Origin: Candidatus Woesearchaeota archaeon
GTDB taxonomy: Archaea; Nanobdellota; Nanobdellia; Woesearchaeales; UBA11576
Direction of reading: 5' to 3'
Length of the DNA: 9,642 bases
Assembly: GCA_027083015.1 (NCBI GenBank)
Contig: JALWQS010000004.1
Coordinates: forward strand, 1 to 9,642
Each line of letters starts with the position of its first letter. Positions within the stretch are counted from its first letter, which is position 1. This document shows positions 5,407 through 9,642 of the stretch, one piece after another. Made by a program: the position numbers and the translations under genes. Under the pieces are notes generated by a model, which did no database searches, was not told the origin of the DNA, and saw only the letters and a list, made by a program, of their open reading frames with translations.

Positions 5407-6392
5407 ACTTGCTTAGCAAGCTGGCGCTGAAACTTCTGGAAACGAGGGTCTTGCTTAAGGGCATCCATGAGTTTCTGCTGATCCTGGGGAGTGAATTTTT
5501 CCAAGTCCTTCATAGTGCCGTTCTCCATATTACCCTTCAACGTAGCCTTATGGCCATCCTTGTCCTGATACTGGACCTCAAAACTTCCTGAGTTATTGGT
5601 TGTTGGGTTAAGGTTGGAACCAGTAACATTGAATCCCTGCTTCATAAGTTCCTGATGCATCTTCTGAAACTCCTGGTTCTGAGCAAGATTTTTCTGGAAC
5701 TGATCCTTCATCTGCTGTTCCTTCTGCATCTCCTGCATCATCTGCTGTTTCAGGGAAGAAGAATCCTGAGCTAACTGGTTATTCTGAAGAGCCTGTTGAG
5801 AAGGAGACTGAGTGCTCTGCAAAGGCTTGATGTTCTGTTGGGAAGACTGTTGTTGTGACTGAGACTGGGAAGATTGAGATTGCTTCTGAGAACTCTGCTG
5901 CTGGCCGGATTGTTGTTGAGATTGAGAAGACTGAGTCTGCTGCTGATTCTGCTGAGAAGAATTGCTTATGAAATGGATAGTGATAGTATCAAGCTTGACA
6001 AAACGATCATCAGAACCATCATTGAAATCAAATCTGAAATCCGCTTTGATAGTCGTCGGACTGTTAGCAGAACCAAAACCAAAGTATTGGATTGTATCGC
6101 CATCAGGAACATTAAAGGATTTGGTCTGCGTGTTAGACGAGGAATAAAACATACCCCCCTGACGAACCTCCTGAGTCAAGGTATAAGTGAACATACCGCT
6201 CATAGGCATACCATAAGTGTTGTTCATCTCTATAGGGACGATAGCGTTCTGGCCTGTAAGAAAAAAATAATCAGACTGATTAACCTTAAAAGTAATATCT
6301 CCGGCAAAGACAGGTGAAGCTAAGACTGAGAGTACAAGGCTAATCATGATAGATAACCAAACAGATCCTTTGATAATCTTCATCTTGATCAC
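5403..6392 (-). CDS. Secreted Q/S-rich BatD-like protein, N-terminal half
   Basis: 329 aa. A signal peptide (about 1-30, cut after SPVFA) precedes a beta-rich domain (31-142) in the position of the BatD N-terminal Ig-like region. Next comes a stretch almost purely Gln and Ser (146-188), a Gln/Met-rich helical segment (about 214-251), and a short beta unit (268-299) followed by a helical tail. There is no membrane anchor at the C-terminus, unusual for BatD, which normally has one. The start is GTG at 6392, overlapping the upstream stop as GTGA with AAGAGG 8 nt before it; an ATG at 6383 also keeps the signal peptide. It probably works with the VWA protein outside the membrane. Assignment to BatD rests on operon position and architecture more than on sequence motifs. 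Confidence 0.75.
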   Translation of the reverse strand: MIKMKIIKGSVWLSIMISLVLSVLASPVFAGDITFKVNQSDYFFLTGQNAIVPIEMNNTYGMPMSGMFTYTLTQEVRQGGMFYSSSNTQTKSFNVPDGDTIQYFGFGSANSPTTIKADFRFDFNDGSDDRFVKLDTITIHFISNSSQQNQQQTQSSQSQQQSGQQQSSQKQSQSSQSQSQQQSSQQNIKPLQSTQSPSQQALQNNQLAQDSSSLKQQMMQEMQKEQQMKDQFQKNLAQNQEFQKMHQELMKQGFNVTGSNLNPTTNNSGSFEVQYQDKDGHKATLKGNMENGTMKDLEKFTPQDQQKLMDALKQDPRFQKFQRQLAKQV

Positions 6393-7339
6393 TGGATAAT
6401 CCTCTTACCACCATACCTTAAGTATAACTGCACCAACAGGAGTAAAAGAGCAGCAAGGAAGAACCAGTCCTTTATATTGGTCTCCTCTTTTTCACGCTTG
6501 ATGTTCTGGCCGATATTCTTATAGATTTCCTCAAGAGTGTGAGAGTCAACAGACTTGTAATACTTACCGCCAGTCTGAGAAGCAATGGCTTTAAGCGTCG
6601 CCTCATCAAGATCAGCATACTGAGGATTGCCGAACCAGTCATAACCAAGAACAACTTTTCCGTTAGAACCAAGACCTATAGTGTTTACCTGGATCCTGTT
6701 CATCTTAGCGAACTGGATCGCTTCCTGAGGAGAGATAACGCCAGCATTATTCACTCCATCGCTCAATAAGATAACAACTTTCTTCTTATTAGGGATAGAA
6801 CTGGCCATGTCTATGCCCATACTCAATCCGTCACCGATAGCAGTACGCCCCTGACGAGGCTTGATAGCTCTCAACTTCTGGATAACCCTATCCTTGTAAG
6901 GACTAAGATAAGCGGCAGTGGTCGCACCGCTCTCAAAGATTACGATGCCCGCATAGTCTTTAGACTTAAGACTCTTCAAAAGAATCTCAGCAGAACGCTT
7001 AGCAGCTTCAAGACGCGAAGGTTTGTAATCAGTAGCCTGCATAGAACCAGAAACATCCATCACAAGAACAACATTAACTCCCTCTTTAGTCTGCTTAAGA
7101 GGGATATGAGGATCAGCAAAACCGATAATCATCAAAGCGATAGCCAAAAGAGAAAGGACAAAAAGCAGCAGTTGTCTCCTGGAGGTCTTCTTATTGCCCA
7201 ACGCAGACTTGACAAATCCCAGATGAGAAAACTTCATAGCATGCTGTTTCTTCTTCTGCGTAATCCTGAGGTATAAAAGATACAGTACAGGGATAGAGAG
7301 CAGAAACAACAAGACCCAAGGATGATCAAAACCTGCCAT
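6389..7339 (-). CDS. BatA-like von Willebrand factor A membrane protein
   Basis: 316 aa with membrane segments at about 8-25, 56-74 and 291-308. The loop between the first two (26-55) is very basic, so it is cytoplasmic, which places the VWA domain (about 88-285) outside the cell. The metal-ion-dependent adhesion site is complete: D95-V-S97-G-S99, T166 in GRTAIGDG and D194 in LLSDG. DVSGSM and this three-helix layout are typical of BatA/BatB proteins, which in bacteria belong to MoxR-linked operons tied to envelope integrity and stress tolerance. The ATG at 7339 shares one base with the DUF58 stop (TGATG), and GGTGGTG lies 5 nt before it. Its 3' end overlaps the BatD-like gene by 4 nt. Role as scaffold or chaperone is inferred. 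Confidence 0.9.
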   Translation of the reverse strand: MAGFDHPWVLLFLLSIPVLYLLYLRITQKKKQHAMKFSHLGFVKSALGNKKTSRRQLLLFVLSLLAIALMIIGFADPHIPLKQTKEGVNVVLVMDVSGSMQATDYKPSRLEAAKRSAEILLKSLKSKDYAGIVIFESGATTAAYLSPYKDRVIQKLRAIKPRQGRTAIGDGLSMGIDMASSIPNKKKVVILLSDGVNNAGVISPQEAIQFAKMNRIQVNTIGLGSNGKVVLGYDWFGNPQYADLDEATLKAIASQTGGKYYKSVDSHTLEEIYKNIGQNIKREKEETNIKDWFFLAALLLLLVQLYLRYGGKRIIQ

Positions 7340-8232
7340 CAGTACACCACCCTTCTCTGTCTTATACGAAAAAACTTCTTCAAAGGAACTGCATAAGGCT
7401 CATCAGTAAGCACATCTAAAAAATCAACCTTGATCTTATTGAACCTGGACCTTAACTTAGCATCCTGTTCAGCGATCAGAGAAGAATAGTTATGACGAAA
7501 TTCCTCGTCAGAAGTATCAACAAGGATCTGCTCTCCAGTCTCTTCATCCTCAAGCTCGATGAGGCCCACGTCAGGGATCTCCCGTTCTCTTGGATCGATG
7601 ATCCTCATAGCGATAACATCATGCCGGTTCTTAAGATGCTTCAGAGGGACAGAAAAATCGTCAGCAAAAACATTAGAGATAAAATCCGAGACTACAAAGA
7701 TGATGCTCTTCTTCTTGATTACCTTAGAGATAAACTTGAGACTCTCAGCGATATTCGTATGCTTGGATTCAGGCTGGTAAGTGACAAGCGTCGTTATGAG
7801 CTTAAGCACGTGCTTACGACCTTTACGCGCAGGGATGAACTTCTCGATACCGTCAGAGAACAAGAACAACCCAATATTATCATTGTTCCGTAAAGAAGCG
7901 AACATCAAAGAAGCGGCGATCTCAACAGCGCGCCGGCGCTTAGAGACCTTATCACCAAATGAACCGCTGCCTGAAACATCAAACGCAAAATAAACCCTAA
8001 GATCACGCTCTTCAATGAACTCCTTGATGTAAGGATAATTGAATCTGGCAGTAACTTTCCAGTCAATAGCCCTAACATCATCACCAGGGCGGTAATCCCT
8101 GATCTCAGAAAACTCTATGCCCTGGCCCTTAAAGACAGAATGATAATTGCCTGTAATGAGACCTTCAACCAGTTCTCTCGTTGATATCTCAATCTTCTTC
8201 ACAACTTTAAGGATATCTTTAGTTTCTGACAT
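7339..8232 (-). CDS. DUF58 protein (MoxR-associated, VWA-like)
   Basis: 297 aa, no signal peptide or membrane segment, so cytoplasmic. The DUF58 signature is complete: G28-N-Y, then FKGQGIEFSEIRDYRPGDD (34-52) and R54-x-IDWKVTAR (56-63). A VWA-like core follows with DVSGSGS (85-91), where the degenerate MIDAS keeps D and both Ser, and VSDF (181-184). These proteins occur next to MoxR ATPases and are thought to be adaptors or partners, with no enzymatic activity established. The ATG at 8232 has GAGGA about 7 nt upstream. It is separated from moxR by 121 nt, the only long gap in the cluster, and overlaps the VWA gene by one base. Confidence 0.92.
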   Translation of the reverse strand: MSETKDILKVVKKIEISTRELVEGLITGNYHSVFKGQGIEFSEIRDYRPGDDVRAIDWKVTARFNYPYIKEFIEERDLRVYFAFDVSGSGSFGDKVSKRRRAVEIAASLMFASLRNNDNIGLFLFSDGIEKFIPARKGRKHVLKLITTLVTYQPESKHTNIAESLKFISKVIKKKSIIFVVSDFISNVFADDFSVPLKHLKNRHDVIAMRIIDPREREIPDVGLIELEDEETGEQILVDTSDEEFRHNYSSLIAEQDAKLRSRFNKIKVDFLDVLTDEPYAVPLKKFFRIRQRRVVY

Positions 8233-8246
8233 GATCTTTCCTCATA

Positions 8247-8357
8247 CTATTCATCTTGATACATATCCCATACACCTTGGCGACAGCCTATGAAACAAAT
8301 CAAAAAACAAAACCTAAACCACAACAAATACCCTAAAAAGAAAAATAACGGTATCAT
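8247..8357 (-). CDS. Candidate 36-aa membrane peptide between MoxR and DUF58
   Basis: An ATG at 8357 overlaps the moxR stop as ATGA, and the frame runs to a TAG at 8249-8247, 14 nt before the DUF58 ATG, filling nearly all the gap. The peptide begins MIPLFFFLGYLLWFRFCFLICFIGC-like: hydrophobic residues 2-24, three Cys, then a polar tail (RQGVWDMYQDE). For it: coupling geometry, and its stop lies just before the DUF58 SD. Against it: the gap is T-rich, which makes any frame look hydrophobic, and T runs at 8335-8348 could instead be a terminator for moxR. No SD of its own is visible. Confidence 0.3.
   Translation of the reverse strand: MIPLFFFLGYLLWFRFCFLICFIGCRQGVWDMYQDE
8335..8348 (-). terminator. 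T-rich tract after moxR (possible partial terminator)
   Basis: TTATTTTTCTTTTT on the minus strand begins 6 nt after the MoxR stop codon. It could attenuate transcription so that moxR is made at a higher level than the downstream genes. Alternatively it encodes Leu/Phe codons of the candidate small peptide. Confidence 0.25.
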
Positions 8358-9340
8358 GGAACCTTGATATTATCCAGGATCTTAGCAATTACCTCGTCAG
8401 AAGTGATATCATCAGCTTCAGCTTCGTAAGTAAGAAGAACCCTGTGCCTAAGAACATCAAACGCAACGGCTTTAACATCTTCAGGCAGCACATAACCACG
8501 ACCGTTGATCATAGCATGAGCCTTCGCAGCCAGGATAAGCCACAACGAAGCACGAGGACTAGCTCCGTATTCTATATGGCCATCAACATCAATCTTATAC
8601 TTATGGGGGTTGCGAGTAGCATCAACAATCTCAGCAACATACTCTTTGATCTTCTTATCAGCATAGATCTTCTGATTGAAATTTTGCATCTCAAGGATCT
8701 TCTTAGCAGAGATGACCTTAGAGACCTTGTGCTTCAAACCTTCAGTAAAACGTTCAATGATATCAGTCTCCTGTTCCTTTGAAGGATAGCCGATAAGGAT
8801 CTTGAACATAAACCGATCAACCTGCGCTTCCGGAAGCTTATAAGTGCCTTCAGACTCAATAGGATTCTGCGTCGCTAAAACAAGAAACGGACGCTTAAGC
8901 TCAAAAGTCTCTCCCTGGATAGAGACCTGCTTCTCCTGCATAGCTTCAAGAAGCGCAGACTGAACTTTAGGAGGTGCGCGGTTTATCTCATCAGCAAGGA
9001 TAAAATTTGCAAAGATAGGACCTTTCATAGTACTGAAAGAAGCACGCTTATGATCATAGATCTTAGTGCCAATTATGTCAGCAGGAAGGAGATCAGGGGT
9101 GAACTGTAATCTGGTAAAGCTGGAATCAAGACACTCAGACAAGGTACGGATCATCAGGGTCTTAGCAAGACCAGGAACGCCCTCTAAGAGAACATGGCCC
9201 TGAGTTATAAGAGCAATAAGAAGTTTATTTATAGCATCATCCTGGCCTACAATGACCTTGCGCATCTCAGACTCAACTTTATCCAAAATCTTAGCGTAAG
9301 ATTCTGCCTGTAAATTAAGCTGTTTGATCTCTTTATCCAA
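8354..9340 (-). CDS. moxR: MoxR-family AAA+ ATPase
   Basis: 328 aa from the TTG at 9340. AAA+ motifs in order: Walker A GVPGLAKT (54-61), Walker B FILADEINRAPP (113-124), sensor 1 ATQNP (156-160), Arg-finger region VDRF (174-177) and sensor 2 GASPRAS (259-265), followed by the helical lid. IVGQ (30-33) and LLEG are typical of MoxR proteins, which couple ATP hydrolysis to remodelling or maturation of client complexes together with VWA and DUF58 partners. An upstream TTG (9376) would add 12 residues. I prefer 9340 because GGAGGTG (9347-9353), a perfect anti-SD match, sits 6 nt before it and would otherwise lie inside the coding sequence. First gene of the Bat-like cluster. Very sure of family; clients unknown. 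Confidence 0.95.
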   Translation of the reverse strand: MDKEIKQLNLQAESYAKILDKVESEMRKVIVGQDDAINKLLIALITQGHVLLEGVPGLAKTLMIRTLSECLDSSFTRLQFTPDLLPADIIGTKIYDHKRASFSTMKGPIFANFILADEINRAPPKVQSALLEAMQEKQVSIQGETFELKRPFLVLATQNPIESEGTYKLPEAQVDRFMFKILIGYPSKEQETDIIERFTEGLKHKVSKVISAKKILEMQNFNQKIYADKKIKEYVAEIVDATRNPHKYKIDVDGHIEYGASPRASLWLILAAKAHAMINGRGYVLPEDVKAVAFDVLRHRVLLTYEAEADDITSDEVIAKILDNIKVP

Positions 9341-9346
9341 CTGACC

Positions 9347-9353
9347 CACCTCC
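9347..9353 (-). promoter_or_regulatory. Strong ribosome binding site deciding the MoxR start
   Basis: GGAGGTG matches the archaeal anti-SD in all seven bases and lies 6 nt before the TTG at 9340. No in-frame ATG exists between the upstream stop codon and the AAA+ core, so a TTG start is required whichever is chosen. Confidence 0.75.
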
Positions 9354-9381
9354 GGAACCTGAAAGAAGAAGCTCAAGAAGA

Positions 9382-9392
9382 ACTTTAAAAAA
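9382..9392 (-). promoter_or_regulatory. TATA-like element of the Bat-like operon
   Basis: GTTTTTTAAAG on the minus strand predicts a transcript start near 9362 and a leader of about 22 nt carrying the GGAGGTG site. A second, stronger-looking TATATATTAT (9427-9436) would give a leader of about 65 nt. Either could drive moxR; I cannot choose between them. Confidence 0.35.
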
Positions 9393-9437
9393 CTTATGAA
9401 ATTAAATTAAACAGGTAGGAAGAGAATAATATATACA

Positions 9438-9469
9438 AGAAGAAAAAGGTTGTTATCAAAAAACAAAAT
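9438..9469 (-). terminator. T-rich terminator of the upstream membrane-protein gene
   Basis: The minus strand reads TTTTGTTTTTTG, then CCTTTTTCTTCTTG, within about 50 nt after the TAA at 9484. Paired T runs without a hairpin fit an archaeal terminator and separate this gene from the moxR transcript. Confidence 0.45.
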
Positions 9470-9483
9470 ATGATAAGAAAATA

Positions 9484-9642
9484 TTATGGGTGAACAAGAG
9501 GCATGCCTTTAGCAAAAGAAAGACCTAACCTTATCATCCCGATGACAAAGATGATGTTCATAAGCAGCAACAATCCGCCGATAATGACAGCAGCAATAGC
9601 AAGACCTTTGCCTTCAAACCCTTTAACCAAAGCGATGATGCC
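9484..9642 (-). CDS. DUF4190-like small membrane protein, C-terminal end (partial)
   Basis: The last 52 codons of a minus-strand gene ending in TAA at 9486-9484. The visible sequence starts GIIALVKGFEGKGLAIAAVI and runs into a membrane helix (IIGGLLLLMNIIFVIGMI-like), then a short tail ending LVHP. The GKGLAIA turn between two hydrophobic stretches is characteristic of DUF4190-type small membrane proteins, whose function is unknown. T-biased third positions match the other minus-strand genes. A 143-nt gap with terminator and promoter signals separates it from moxR, so it is probably a different transcript. Confidence 0.65.
   Translation of the reverse strand, partial: GIIALVKGFEGKGLAIAAVIIGGLLLLMNIIFVIGMIRLGLSFAKGMPLVHP

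Noticed and set aside
5399..5412. Programmed frameshift joining the two BatD-like halves
   Set aside because: There is no slippery heptamer at GCAAGTATGAGAC, and a TAA lies just upstream in the downstream gene's frame. Termination-reinitiation at ATGA is the simpler reading.
1..9642. Defence island, mobile element or CRISPR
   Set aside because: The MoxR/VWA cluster can recall MoxR-VWA ternary systems near defence genes. However, the DUF58-BatA-BatD-like order is the classic envelope Bat arrangement, and no integrase, transposase, nuclease, direct-repeat array or tRNA attachment site is present.

Overview
The window reads as chromosomal DNA from a small-genome, AT-rich archaeon. A DPANN-type lineage (Woesearchaeota/Pacearchaeota-like) is my best guess, at moderate confidence. 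The support is TATA-box/BRE-like elements about 26 nt ahead of several starts, at least one apparently leaderless start, GGAGGTG/GGTG Shine-Dalgarno (SD) sites, T-rich tracts rather than hairpin terminators, short compact proteins, and a MoxR-DUF58-VWA cluster. There are no rRNA or tRNA genes, insertion sequences or CRISPR arrays.

Layout. (1) 1-152: 5' end of an unrecognised minus-strand gene, followed by a 317-nt gap (153-469) with a two-way promoter-like element and a T-rich plus strand. (2) 470-1985, minus: a compact dihydroorotase and, 7 nt behind it, a small P-loop kinase of the adenylate-kinase/FlaR-like (topology-modulation) group; likely one transcript. (3) 2167-3117, plus: a membrane-anchored alpha/beta hydrolase, divergent from the dihydroorotase. 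(4) 3220-4626, minus: two deoxynucleoside-kinase domains fused in one chain. (5) 4828-9340, minus: a Bat-like (MoxR/BatA/BatD) cluster in the order MoxR ATPase, possible 36-aa membrane peptide, DUF58, three-TM VWA protein, secreted Q/S-rich BatD-like protein, and TM plus cytoplasmic helical protein. The junctions from DUF58 onward overlap by 1-4 nt. (6) 9484-9642: 3' end of a DUF4190-like small membrane protein.

How they work together. The Bat cluster is expected to act at the cell envelope. MoxR is the cytoplasmic AAA+ ATPase and DUF58 its soluble VWA-like partner. BatA presents its MIDAS domain outside by the positive-inside rule, and the BatD-like pair forms the external and membrane part. 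The best observation is that the BatD-like component appears to be one ancestral type I membrane protein split in two at an ATGA overlap, with copies of a short beta repeat on both sides of the break. The dihydroorotase and the tandem nucleoside kinase both bear on nucleotide supply, through pyrimidine synthesis and deoxynucleoside salvage.

Strand composition is striking. Minus-strand genes favour T/G and the plus-strand gene favours A/C at third codon positions, so the plus strand is A/C-enriched whatever the gene direction. This suggests the whole window lies on one replichore, with minus-strand genes on the leading strand.
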